64,000 bases of DNA from Iphinoe sp. HA4291-MV1 (GTDB lineage: Bacteria > Cyanobacteriota > Cyanobacteriia > Cyanobacteriales > Nostocaceae), in contig JAHHHH010000010.1 in NCBI GenBank assembly GCA_019359415.1, positions 62,001 to 126,000 of the forward strand. Reading direction: 5' to 3'. Below, piece after piece: positions 53,384-62,483 of this stretch. The translations under genes were made by a program, and so were the position numbers. The stretch's first letter is position 1; each line of letters begins with the position of its first letter. A model generated the notes under the pieces. That model was given only the letters and a program-made list of their open reading frames with translations. It had not been told where the DNA came from and did not search any database.

Positions 53384-55498
53384 TCAAAAATCTTCTTCAT
53401 TCACCAAGCGTCCCATCTTCTGAAACTCCCGCTTTGTCGCCTGGAGTAAGTACTTCATCGCCACACATTCACCATCTTCTGCAGCCAGAAAAGCTGCAGC
53501 CAAAGCAATATTGCGAATATTTCCTCCAGCTAATTTAAACTTTTGCGCCATCAGCTTCAAATCCACATCTGTTCCTAACGGTGTTTGCTGGGGAAAAATC
53601 TTCTGCCATATTTGCAGGCGATAGTCTGCTTCGGGAAAGGGAAATTCAATAATAAAGCGGATGCGGCGGGTGAATGCTTCATCTAAATTTTGGCGTAAAT
53701 TAGTAGTCAGAATTGTGATGCCTTCGTACTCTTCCATTTTTTGCAGTAGATAGGCAATTTCTAAGTTAGCATAGCGGTCATGGGCGTCTTTTACCTCAGA
53801 ACGCTTACCAAACAAAGCATCGGCTTCATCAAATAATAAAATGGCATTGGCATCAACAGCTGCTGTGAAGACGCGATCCAAGTTCTTTTCTGTTTCGCCA
53901 ATATACTTGCTAACAATTTGCGATAGGTCTATTTTATAAAGATCCAACTGCAACTCGTTAGCAATAACTTCCGATGCCATTGTTTTGCCTGTACCGGGTG
54001 AACCGGAAAAAAGTACGTTGACACCCTTACCTAAAGAAAGCTTTTGCTCAAATCCCCACTGTTCGCAGACTATGTGATGATACTTTACCTGATTGCAAAT
54101 CTCTCGCAGTTGCCTGAGTTGGTCGCTTGGTAGGATGATATTATCCCAAGTGTGCTTTGGTGAGATTTTGCGTGCTAGTCCGGTTAAATCTTGCCCTGAT
54201 TGCTTGCGTGCGGCTGCGAGCAATTCGTGGAGGGTTGGTTGCACATGTGACTGAGTGAGAGTTTGAGCAAAAGCAGCATTCTTCCAGCGAGTTTGGTTGC
54301 AAGCAGTGGCGATCGCTCCATCAATTTGTTCTGGTGTTAAGCGAAAGCGATCGCTTAATATATCAATATCTTGTTGATTGAGTACAATACCCATCTTCAC
54401 CAAATTCGCCTGCCAGTAAGCTTGACGTTGAGCAAAGTCTGGCATGGAAAATTCGACAGCGATCGCATTCATCAAGTTAATTTTGTCTGCATCCCACGCT
54501 TTTGTACTCGCTAAAATTGTTATTCCTTTAGTTTCCTGGAGAATGGCAAGTAGTTGCTGATACACAGCATATTGCCCCTGCTCAAGTAAAACATCTAATC
54601 CAGTCAAATATACTATTGCTTTTTGGAATTGCACTTCTCGGAATAGTGATTTCAAAGCAGTATTAAAATCAACTTGTATTTTTAATAAAAGCAGTAAATC
54701 TGCGGTAATAAGAGGAACACCAAGTCGGGAGGCGATCGCAACAGCTGTGCGTTGTTTCCCAACCCCATGGGGACCATAAAAATAGAGCCTTAGTGGTTGT
54801 TGAGTTTCCCAAGCCTGTACCATCAATGCTTCCAGGGAGCGCTTGAGTGCCATATCTAACGGTAGTTGTTCTAGGGAAATGGCAGGAGTAAGATGGAGTT
54901 GGCTAAAGTGACTTAATCGCGAATCGAGTGCTTGATGTCCCAACAGCCAACGGATAATTTGTTCATCAAGTTTGAGATAATAAGCTAAGAGTGGTGGTTG
55001 AGTTCGATTGGGATCTGGAATTAACTCAAGTAACCCCTGCCGAATCAACGGAGCATCGGGAGCAAAATGAAGCCATCGCGACAACTTTGCTGATTCTGAA
55101 GCGCAAAGTAGATTGAAAGCTAACTCTATAGTAGGTCGCGATCGCGTAACATCATCTTGCAGATAAGCGTAGATTCTTTCGTAACGTAGATCAATTTCGG
55201 GTGCTAAAGCAATAATTATCACAGCCATATCAAATGCCGATAGTTCAAACGCCTCTTGCAACCTTTTGAAGTTGGGATTGTGTTGTATTTCTTCAAACAA
55301 GAATTCCACATGATCATCACTCGCCAAAAAATGTGAAACTCCAGGCTCTCGTTCCAATGAGCCTTCTACATCATCTTGATTGACATATAAACCTCGGTAA
55401 GGGTCTCCTGCTGCATCTGAACCATAGACAACCTGTGCTTTAGATACCGCTTGTTGAAGAAGTTTATCGAGCGATCGCAATACTAAGCTCATGTGCAT
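53384..55498 (-). CDS. AAA+ ATPase of the contractile injection system
   Basis: A 704-residue protein corresponding to the Afp15/Pvc15-like ATPase found in eCIS loci. The N-terminal 200 residues are family-specific (winged-helix-like). The first AAA module (about 230-420) is degenerate: Walker A YGPHGVGKQR has Gln after the Lys, and no clear Walker B acid pair is present. The second (about 480-690) is canonical: Walker A SGSPGTGKTMA near 502, Walker B LLFDEADALFG, sensor 1 TTNLRQN and arginine residues in AFTRRIRFIIEF. It starts 11 bp after the cobN stop codon, so it can be read from the cobN transcript. Confidence 0.85.
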   Translation of the reverse strand: MHMSLVLRSLDKLLQQAVSKAQVVYGSDAAGDPYRGLYVNQDDVEGSLEREPGVSHFLASDDHVEFLFEEIQHNPNFKRLQEAFELSAFDMAVIIIALAPEIDLRYERIYAYLQDDVTRSRPTIELAFNLLCASESAKLSRWLHFAPDAPLIRQGLLELIPDPNRTQPPLLAYYLKLDEQIIRWLLGHQALDSRLSHFSQLHLTPAISLEQLPLDMALKRSLEALMVQAWETQQPLRLYFYGPHGVGKQRTAVAIASRLGVPLITADLLLLLKIQVDFNTALKSLFREVQFQKAIVYLTGLDVLLEQGQYAVYQQLLAILQETKGITILASTKAWDADKINLMNAIAVEFSMPDFAQRQAYWQANLVKMGIVLNQQDIDILSDRFRLTPEQIDGAIATACNQTRWKNAAFAQTLTQSHVQPTLHELLAAARKQSGQDLTGLARKISPKHTWDNIILPSDQLRQLREICNQVKYHHIVCEQWGFEQKLSLGKGVNVLFSGSPGTGKTMASEVIANELQLDLYKIDLSQIVSKYIGETEKNLDRVFTAAVDANAILLFDEADALFGKRSEVKDAHDRYANLEIAYLLQKMEEYEGITILTTNLRQNLDEAFTRRIRFIIEFPFPEADYRLQIWQKIFPQQTPLGTDVDLKLMAQKFKLAGGNIRNIALAAAFLAAEDGECVAMKYLLQATKREFQKMGRLVNEEDF

Positions 55499-55509
55499 TG
55501 TACAGTAAA

Positions 55510-58500
55510 CTAAGAGTGTTTTCCTTCAATGACCGCTTCAGCTTCATGCACTAAGTTTCGCAGTTTTTCTAGTATCTCACTTTTAACGTCTTTCCATAAA
55601 CCGCGCTTGTGTGCTTCTAACAATCTTTCAGCCATGTCACGCAAAGCATATGGGTTCTTTTGATAAATAAATTCCGAAACAACTGGATCAAACACATACG
55701 CCTGTGCTATTCCTTGGTACATATAATCTTCTACACATTTTGTCGTCGCATCGTAAGCAAATAAATAATCCACAGTCGCCGCCATTTCAAAAGCACCCTT
55801 GTAACCGTGGCGCATCACTCCTGCAATCCATTTAGGATTCACAACGCGAGAACGATACACCCGTGCGATTTCTTCTCTCAGTTGACGGACTCGCGGTTGA
55901 GCAGGAATGGAATTATCACCAAAATAGGTTTGGGGATTTTCTCCCCGTACAGAACGTATCGCAGCAGTTAAACCCCCCTGAAATTGATAGTAATCATCAG
56001 AATCAAGCAAATCGTGTTCGCGATTGTCTTGGTTTTGTAACACTATCTGCATTTGTCGCAACCGCATTTCAAACGCTTCTGGCGCTGAACGTCCTTGTTG
56101 AAGGGGTGAAGGGGATGAGGGAGATGAGGGAGATGAAGGAGGAATTTCTCCCCCTGCTCCTCTTCCACAAGAATAGGCATAGCAACTCCAGTTAATATAA
56201 GCACGAGCCAAATCTTGGTCATCTGTCCAATTTTGCGCTTCAATTAAACCTTGAAGTCCTGCACCATAAGCACCGGGTTTAGAACCAAAGATACGGTAGC
56301 GCGATCGCACTCTTGCTTCTGGTAAACTTAAACCAAGTTTTGTCCAAAAATCAGTCTCTTGATGAACTTGTGCGGCGAGAGGATTTTCCTGTGGCGGTTC
56401 GTCTAAAGCTGCTACTGCTTGCACAGCCGAGTCGAATAAATCAATCAAGTTAGGAAAAGCATCCCTAAAGAAACCAGAAATTCGCAACGTCACATCCACA
56501 CGGGGACGTCCCAAAACAGAAAGCGGCAAAATTTCAAAATCCACCACCCGCCGCGCCACACCATCCCATACAGGCTGCACTCCAAGTAAAGCTAACGCCT
56601 CAGCAATATCATCACCTCCAGTCCGCATTGTCGAAGTTCCCCACACAGATAACCCTAGTGTTTTCGGATACTCACCTTGCTCTTGTGCATAACGTTCAAT
56701 GAGCGCCTCAGCTGCTTTTCTACCAACATCCCAAGCAGTTTCTGTTGGGATAGCACGGATATCGACAGAATAAAAATTTTTACCAGTTGGCAGGACTTCC
56801 GGACGTCCCCGTGTTGGTGCGCCAGCGGGAGCACTTGGGATATATCCGCCATCCAGTCCGTGTAACAAATTGGTAATTTCTTGGTGAGTTTGTTGTAAAG
56901 AAGGAAGAAGAGTCGTGCGTATCCAGTCGAGGACGGTTCTGAGTTCTGTTAGCGTAGCGGGGCGAAGCCCGTTCTGAGTTCTGAGATTTTCTACGAGTTC
57001 GGCGGCTTGTTGTTCTAAAAATTCGACTGCATCGCCGACAGTGCGACAGGAGTGTTGAGTTTTGTCAGCTAAAGTCTGAATATCTTGGACTGATAGCTGA
57101 GTACTGAAATCAGCAGTGAGGGGGTCAAAATCTAAGTTCAAATCTTGAGCCAAAGCACGAGTCAATCCGATATGATGGCGATTGGGATGACGCGCGATCG
57201 CGACAATTAAATCTCGTAACTGTCGCCCTTGAGGACATTGTCCAAAAATATGCAATCCATCGCGGATTTGAGCTTCCTTTAATTCACAAAGATAACCATC
57301 AAGTGAAGGTAAAAGCGAAAAATCAAAATTCAAGACAGAAGATTCCTGTTTTTGCTGAATACCTTTTCCCTTTTGCTTCAATTCTAAATCCAAGAGAAGA
57401 TTTTCTTTAACGATGAGTTCGCGTATGCGATCGCGAATGATTGTTAAACGAGATGGATCTAAACTCTCCGCCTCATAATACTCATCAATCAAATTTTCCA
57501 ACTCATGCAAAGAACCATAAAGTTCTGCACGAGTTAGAGGCGGCGTCAGATGATCCACAATCACTGCTTGAGCGCGACGTTTCGCCTGCGAACCCTCACC
57601 AGGATCATTCACAATAAACGGATACAAATGGGGAAGACTTCCCAAAGCCACTTCCGGATAACATTGACTCGACAAAGCCACACTTTTCCCTGGTAACCAT
57701 TCCAGATTTCCATGCTTCCCCACATGAACCACAGCATCAGCACCAAAACATTCTCTCACCCAATAATAAAAAGCTAAATAATCATGAGTTGGTTCCAAAT
57801 CCGGCGCATGATAATTCAAACTTGGATCAACATCATACCCCCGCGCCGGTTGAACTCCCACAAAAATGTTACCAAGTTGAATTCCCGAAACCGCAAAACT
57901 CTCCTCCCTCTGTTCCTCTGCGCCTGTGCGGTTCGTTTCAAAAACACCTCCCCACCTCTCGCCAACACTTTTCTGCACGGCTTCCGGTAACGAAGCAAAA
58001 AACTTCTCATACTCCGCCAAAGAAACACTTTGCATCACCGGACGTAACTGTCGAGCTTCCGAGTCATTCGTGACTCCAGAAGTCAGACATTGAATCAACT
58101 CATCCCCAGTAGCAGGAATATTTTCCACCCCATACCCAGCCAACTGCAGAGCCTTAAGAATTTCTACACAACTCGCTGGCGTATCCAACCCTACACCATT
58201 TGCAAGGCGTCCATCACGGGAAGGATAATTTGCCAAAATCAGCGCCACGCGACGTTCTTGAGGTGGTTTACAACGCAAACGTACCCAGTTAGCAGCTAAA
58301 GAAGCGACAAACTCAATGCGATCGCTCACTGGTTCATAAACCACCACATCAGTTTCCAAAGAGGAATTGCTACTTTGTACCGCCTTAAAAGACACAGCAC
58401 GACTGATAATTCGCCCATCCACTTCTGGAAGCGCCACATTCATTGCAATATCGCGGGGTGAAAGCCCTTGAAATTGCGCCTCCCACTGCTCAATCGAACC

Positions 58501-59445
58501 ACCACTGAGGATAACTTGTAACACCGGCACATCCAATTTTTGCCACAAATCAATCTGTGGTATTTCTGTTTCCAACTGCGCTAGAGAAAAACTAGTTGTA
58601 TTCAGCAGCAGCGCTATTTGCCGAGTGTCCTTGGGTTGAAAAAACTCACACAACTCCGTTTGAACATCAACATCACGCAAAGAAGAAACAAAAATCGGCA
58701 CAGGTGTCAGATTTCGCTTTACCAAAGCAGCGCAAAAAGCATCAATAACCTTAGTATTTCCCGCCAAATAATGAGCACGGTAGAAAAGAACGCCTACTTT
58801 AGAAGTCATCGGGAATTGGGAACCGGGAACTGGGAACTGGGAATTGGAAACCGAGCATTGCCCATTGCCCATTGCCCATTGCCCATTGCCCATTGCCCAC
58901 TCATACAACCCTACGCGAGGAACAATTCGCGGTGCTGGAGGATTAAAAGAAGTTGAAAAGCAAGTATCACAGATAAACTGGAGAGCGTTGAGAATATTTT
59001 CGACTCCACCCTCGTAAAAGTATCGCCATACCTGATTCACAGTCTTCAGAGGTAGGGTAGAATCCAAGATAAAATCGGGGTCTATTGCGTCGTCTCCTGG
59101 TATTACAATGAGGGTTGTACCATTACGTTGCACAATTTCCTGCACAACTTCTAAGCCATAAGCCCAGTAAGAACGTCCTCCTAACAGGCGGAGAATAATA
59201 ACCTGAGCGAACTCTAAAACTTTTTCGGCATAGCTATCAATACTGACTTGTTGCTGTAATTGCAGCAGGTTGGCAACTCTTAAAGCAGGAAATGTCGTGG
59301 GTAATTTAGGTACAGCAGCCGCCAGAGTTTGAATGTCGGTATCAGCAGACGTAAGAAACACTATGGGAGCAGGGGTTTGTTCTAGAAAAATGATACTTTC
59401 CGATTGAGGATTCCATCCTCCCGATGTAGCATTAATACGATGCAT
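55510..59445 (-). CDS. cobN: Cobaltochelatase subunit CobN
   Basis: A 1311-residue CobN/BchH-type large chelatase subunit for metal insertion into the corrin or porphyrin ring. Visible family segments: VALILANYPSRDGRLANGVG, VVHVGKHGNLEWLPGKSV, DPGEGSQAKRRAQAVIVDHL, YPKTLGLSVWGTSTMRTGGDD and FQGGLTAAIRSVRG. Two low-complexity inserts of repeat DNA are in frame: residues about 180-215 (WAMGNGQ repeats, 58800-58905) and about 1095-1117 (PSSPSSPSSPSP, 56096-56160). The last 140 bp contain the 56-bp repeat shared with the remnant at 26655-26805; after that repeat the two C-termini differ. The ATG at 59445 has AGGA upstream. Confidence 0.93.
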   Translation of the reverse strand: MHRINATSGGWNPQSESIIFLEQTPAPIVFLTSADTDIQTLAAAVPKLPTTFPALRVANLLQLQQQVSIDSYAEKVLEFAQVIILRLLGGRSYWAYGLEVVQEIVQRNGTTLIVIPGDDAIDPDFILDSTLPLKTVNQVWRYFYEGGVENILNALQFICDTCFSTSFNPPAPRIVPRVGLYEWAMGNGQWAMGNGQCSVSNSQFPVPGSQFPMTSKVGVLFYRAHYLAGNTKVIDAFCAALVKRNLTPVPIFVSSLRDVDVQTELCEFFQPKDTRQIALLLNTTSFSLAQLETEIPQIDLWQKLDVPVLQVILSGGSIEQWEAQFQGLSPRDIAMNVALPEVDGRIISRAVSFKAVQSSNSSLETDVVVYEPVSDRIEFVASLAANWVRLRCKPPQERRVALILANYPSRDGRLANGVGLDTPASCVEILKALQLAGYGVENIPATGDELIQCLTSGVTNDSEARQLRPVMQSVSLAEYEKFFASLPEAVQKSVGERWGGVFETNRTGAEEQREESFAVSGIQLGNIFVGVQPARGYDVDPSLNYHAPDLEPTHDYLAFYYWVRECFGADAVVHVGKHGNLEWLPGKSVALSSQCYPEVALGSLPHLYPFIVNDPGEGSQAKRRAQAVIVDHLTPPLTRAELYGSLHELENLIDEYYEAESLDPSRLTIIRDRIRELIVKENLLLDLELKQKGKGIQQKQESSVLNFDFSLLPSLDGYLCELKEAQIRDGLHIFGQCPQGRQLRDLIVAIARHPNRHHIGLTRALAQDLNLDFDPLTADFSTQLSVQDIQTLADKTQHSCRTVGDAVEFLEQQAAELVENLRTQNGLRPATLTELRTVLDWIRTTLLPSLQQTHQEITNLLHGLDGGYIPSAPAGAPTRGRPEVLPTGKNFYSVDIRAIPTETAWDVGRKAAEALIERYAQEQGEYPKTLGLSVWGTSTMRTGGDDIAEALALLGVQPVWDGVARRVVDFEILPLSVLGRPRVDVTLRISGFFRDAFPNLIDLFDSAVQAVAALDEPPQENPLAAQVHQETDFWTKLGLSLPEARVRSRYRIFGSKPGAYGAGLQGLIEAQNWTDDQDLARAYINWSCYAYSCGRGAGGEIPPSSPSSPSSPSPLQQGRSAPEAFEMRLRQMQIVLQNQDNREHDLLDSDDYYQFQGGLTAAIRSVRGENPQTYFGDNSIPAQPRVRQLREEIARVYRSRVVNPKWIAGVMRHGYKGAFEMAATVDYLFAYDATTKCVEDYMYQGIAQAYVFDPVVSEFIYQKNPYALRDMAERLLEAHKRGLWKDVKSEILEKLRNLVHEAEAVIEGKHS
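55594..55649 (-). repeat. Right copy of the 56-bp direct repeat (att-like)
   Basis: It lies inside the cobN coding region near its 3' end and matches 26742-26797 at 55 of 56 positions in the same orientation. It marks the right border of the injection-system block. Confidence 0.85.
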
Positions 59446-59540
59446 AATCCTGTCTTACCATCTTAAACTGTTGGTTAGGACACAGTACCAAAAATTTTTG
59501 AGTAACAGCAAATAGCCTCCTTTAACTTCTATTTCTAACG
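59446..59540. promoter_or_regulatory. Divergent promoter region cobN / sensor kinase
   Basis: 95 bp between two divergent start codons must hold both promoters and leaders. I see no cobalamin riboswitch; the space is too short for a full one. Confidence 0.5.
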
Positions 59541-61652
59541 ATGTCTAGTTCTGCCGATTTGAGCTTCTCTCAAACTTTGCCTAGTAATGTGTTTGATCAG
59601 CTTGGGGAATTATTGCAGCAGATGGCTCAAGCAGTAGGAAAGGCGGCTTTAGTACTCACAGAAGCTGTGTTGATACCAATTGATATTCCCCAAAAATGGC
59701 AGACACAACGGTTTACCATAGTGGTTTCTGAACAGTTTAGTGTCCTGCTTGTTGGTTCCCCAAAGGAAAGATGGGGAGATGAGGGAGATGAGGTAGCAGG
59801 AGAAGAAAATACTCCTTCATCCCCATTGTCCTTTTACTCTGAGTACTTAGTCCTGAATGTAAGTTTGACATTTCACCCAGAAGCGATCGCCTCGTTCCTT
59901 TTGAACTTGAAAGATTTATTTGATCGAGATTCCCATACCTACCGAAAGCTTGAACAATATCGTCAAATTCCCGTTCTTAATGATGCCCAGCTTCAAAGTC
60001 AATTCTCACTTTTGTTATTAAAGTATTTTTTCCCACAACCAAATAGTGAAGTAACAGAATTATCATCTTCAACTTATCCTCACGTCTGTGTTTGTCAACC
60101 AGTAGAACAAGCCTTGAAGAAACAGATTGCTCAAGAGCGATTGTTAAATCAGGTGACAACTCAAATCCGTAAAAGTTTGGATTTGCCAGTCATTATGGCA
60201 ACAGCAGTTGAACAAGTACGAGAATTTTTAGAATTGGACAGGCTTGTCGTTTACAAATTTGAAACATCAAGAATCAACACTCAACACTCAACAACTTCCC
60301 CAACCCTACCCTTCAAAAATGCCTACGGCGAACGGGAAGCCGTCCGGAAGGCGTCTACACCCCATCTGTCCATTTTCCCGTCCCTCCATCTTCCCATCTT
60401 CCCAAACTCCTTTCAAGACACTGCGCAAACACCTCACCTCCCCATCTTCCCATCTTCTCAAGCCCCTCAGCAAGACTTACCCAATCCAACAGGTCGTATT
60501 ATATACGAAGTTCGTGCTAACGATGAGATTTCGTCAGTTCTGGATGACAAAGAAGAAAATTGCTTTACGCAAACAACCCATGTTTGGAAAAAATATCACC
60601 AAGGCTTAACCTTAGCAGTGGATGATGTGGAGAAAACTTATGCTTTGGAAGAGTGTTTGTTGAATTTTTTAAGAGAAGCCAAAGTCCGGGCAAAGTTAGC
60701 TTCCCCAATTATGTATGAGGAAAAACTTTGGGGATTGTTGATTGCTCATCAATGTAATACTCCACGCCACTGGACTGAAAGTGAAAAAAATTTACTCAGT
60801 TCTGTTGCTGAACAACTTGCAGTCGCTATTCACCAAGCAGAGTTAATGCGATCGCTCACTCAAGAAAAACAAACTCTGGAGCAACGTATTGTTGAGCGTA
60901 CAATGGCGTTACACGACGCGCTCGTTGCTGCTGAAGCCGCTAGCCGCCTCAGAAGTGAATTTCTTGCTACGATTAGCCATGAACTGCTTACACCTCTAAC
61001 CTACGTCATCGGTATGTCTTCCACTTTATTACGCTGGTCTTTTGGTGAGTTGACTCAGCGTCAAAGAGATTATTTACAAACCATCCACGATTGTGGAGAA
61101 CACTTATTAGAAATGATTAATGACATTCTTGATCTATCTCAAATTGAAGCGGGCAAAGCAGTTTTAGATATCAAAGAATTTTCATTAATAAATATAGCAG
61201 AATCCACAGTTAACACGCTCAAAGAAAAAGCAAATACTCAGCGAGTCAATCTCATACTTGATGTGCAACTTAACCCACAGCATGATACATTTGCTGCTGA
61301 TACAAGGAGAGTGCAACAAATTTTATGGAATTTGTTAACTAATGCTATAAAATTCACACCAGAAGGTGGCAATGTTATTTTACGTCTTTGGATAGAAGAC
61401 AGTACCGCTATGTTTCAGGTAGAAGATACTGGCATAGGCATTCCAGAAGAACAGTTATCACTCCTGTTTGAGAAATTCCACCAACTCGATACACCCTACC
61501 GTCGCCGTTATGGAGGAACTGGACTAGGTTTAGCTCTAACTAAACAGCTGGTAGAACTCCATCGAGGTCGAATTGAAGTAGAATCCACTGTGGGAGTTGG
61601 CTCAGTTTTTACCGTCTGGATACCAGCACAAGCCTTCTCCAGTACTGAGTAG
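59541..61652 (+). CDS. GAF-domain sensor histidine kinase with N-terminal DICT-like domain
   Basis: A 703-residue soluble sensor kinase. The N-terminal 170 residues have the pattern of the cyanobacterial DICT-like sensory domain (FTIVVSEQFSVLLVG; YLVLNVSLTFHPEAIASFLLNL). A phytochrome-type GAF follows (QIRKSLDLPVIMATAVEQVREFLELDRLVVYKFE ... SPIMYEEKLWGLLIAHQC), then HisKA (LATISHELLTPLTYVIGMSS) and HATPase (LLTNAIKFTPEGG; DTGIGIPEE; GTGLGLALTKQLV). There is no receiver, so phosphotransfer goes to an unlinked regulator. Two in-frame repeat inserts are present: 59757-59822, and about 60270-60485 inside GAF (HLPIFP repeats), adding about 70 residues between the conserved GAF halves. Confidence 0.87.
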   Translation: MSSSADLSFSQTLPSNVFDQLGELLQQMAQAVGKAALVLTEAVLIPIDIPQKWQTQRFTIVVSEQFSVLLVGSPKERWGDEGDEVAGEENTPSSPLSFYSEYLVLNVSLTFHPEAIASFLLNLKDLFDRDSHTYRKLEQYRQIPVLNDAQLQSQFSLLLLKYFFPQPNSEVTELSSSTYPHVCVCQPVEQALKKQIAQERLLNQVTTQIRKSLDLPVIMATAVEQVREFLELDRLVVYKFETSRINTQHSTTSPTLPFKNAYGEREAVRKASTPHLSIFPSLHLPIFPNSFQDTAQTPHLPIFPSSQAPQQDLPNPTGRIIYEVRANDEISSVLDDKEENCFTQTTHVWKKYHQGLTLAVDDVEKTYALEECLLNFLREAKVRAKLASPIMYEEKLWGLLIAHQCNTPRHWTESEKNLLSSVAEQLAVAIHQAELMRSLTQEKQTLEQRIVERTMALHDALVAAEAASRLRSEFLATISHELLTPLTYVIGMSSTLLRWSFGELTQRQRDYLQTIHDCGEHLLEMINDILDLSQIEAGKAVLDIKEFSLINIAESTVNTLKEKANTQRVNLILDVQLNPQHDTFAADTRRVQQILWNLLTNAIKFTPEGGNVILRLWIEDSTAMFQVEDTGIGIPEEQLSLLFEKFHQLDTPYRRRYGGTGLGLALTKQLVELHRGRIEVESTVGVGSVFTVWIPAQAFSSTE

Positions 61653-61727
61653 GGAGCAGAGGAGCAGGGGAGCAGAGGAGCAGGGGAGAAGAATAATTTT
61701 TGCCCCTTGCCCCTTGCCCAATTCCCA

Positions 61728-61818
61728 ATGACTAATGACTAATGACTAATGACTAATGACTAATGACTAATGACTAATGACTAATGACTAATGACTAATG
61801 ACTAATGACTAATGACTA
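61728..61818. repeat. Thirteen-copy heptamer array (STRR) before nanE
   Basis: ATGACTA is repeated 13 times without error. The last copy supplies the nanE start codon. Every unit contains ATG, and stops (TAA, TGA) arise in all frames, so only the final ATG opens a long frame. Confidence 0.95.
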
Positions 61819-62483
61819 AATTAATTCAATCTCTGCATCACGGACTCATCGTATCTTGTCAAGCGCCTGTTGACTCGCCACTGCACGAACCAACAGTTAT
61901 AGCAGCAATGGCGCAAGCCGCTGTTAACAATGGTGCAGTTGGAGTCAGGATTGATACTCCTGCTCACATCGCTGCTGTACGTCAAAGAGTGCAAGCACCA
62001 ATTATTGGACTGTGGAAACAAGTTGTACCTGGTTATGATGTGTATATTACACCACAGTTTCATCATGCAGTTGCTGTGGCAGAAGCGGGAGCAGACATCA
62101 TAGCCATAGATGCGACTGCCAGAAATCGCTCAGGCGGTGAAGTCATGGCAAATATTGTTGCCCAAATTCATCAAGAGTTGGGTAAACCAGTTATGGCAGA
62201 TGTCGATACAATCGAGGCAGCAAGAGCAGCTGTAGCGGCTGGTGCAGATATTGTGGGAACAACTCTTTTTGGTTACACTGCTTCAACTAAGCATCTTTCT
62301 CCCCCAGGATGGGAACTCCTCAGACAGATAGTGCAGCAAGATGTTCCAGCTATTTGTGAAGGAGGTATTTCTTCACCTGTGATGGTTCGTCGCGCTCTTG
62401 ATTTAGGAGCTTACGCTGTTGTTGTTGGTACTGCTATCACTGGTATTGATTATCTTGTGAAAGCATACGTCAAAGAATTGTAA
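61812..62483 (+). CDS. nanE: N-acylglucosamine-6-phosphate 2-epimerase
   Basis: A 223-residue NanE-family TIM barrel, converting ManNAc-6-P and GlcNAc-6-P. Signatures: HHGLIVSCQAPVDSPLHEP, AQAAVNNGAVGVRIDTP, IIGLWKQ, the catalytic Lys/Asp context IIAIDATARNR, VMADVDTIEAARAAVAAGADIVGTTLFGY and CEGGISSPVMVRRALDLGAYAVVVGTAIT. It stands alone; no sialic acid genes lie nearby, so amino-sugar recycling is a more likely role. Its start codon is the last unit of the heptamer array. Confidence 0.92.
   Translation: MTKLIQSLHHGLIVSCQAPVDSPLHEPTVIAAMAQAAVNNGAVGVRIDTPAHIAAVRQRVQAPIIGLWKQVVPGYDVYITPQFHHAVAVAEAGADIIAIDATARNRSGGEVMANIVAQIHQELGKPVMADVDTIEAARAAVAAGADIVGTTLFGYTASTKHLSPPGWELLRQIVQQDVPAICEGGISSPVMVRRALDLGAYAVVVGTAITGIDYLVKAYVKEL

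Noticed and set aside
27081-55498. Interpretation as an intact prophage
   Set aside because: Tail and baseplate genes only; no head, packaging, replication, lysis or integrase genes. AAA+ ATPase, DUF4255 and DUF4157 genes are typical of eCIS.
59446-59540. Cobalamin riboswitch upstream of cobN
   Set aside because: Only 95 bp separate the divergent genes and no B12-box-like core is visible.
61728-61818. CRISPR array
   Set aside because: The units are perfect 7-bp tandem repeats with no spacers. No cas genes and no CRISPR-like arrays were seen anywhere in the window.
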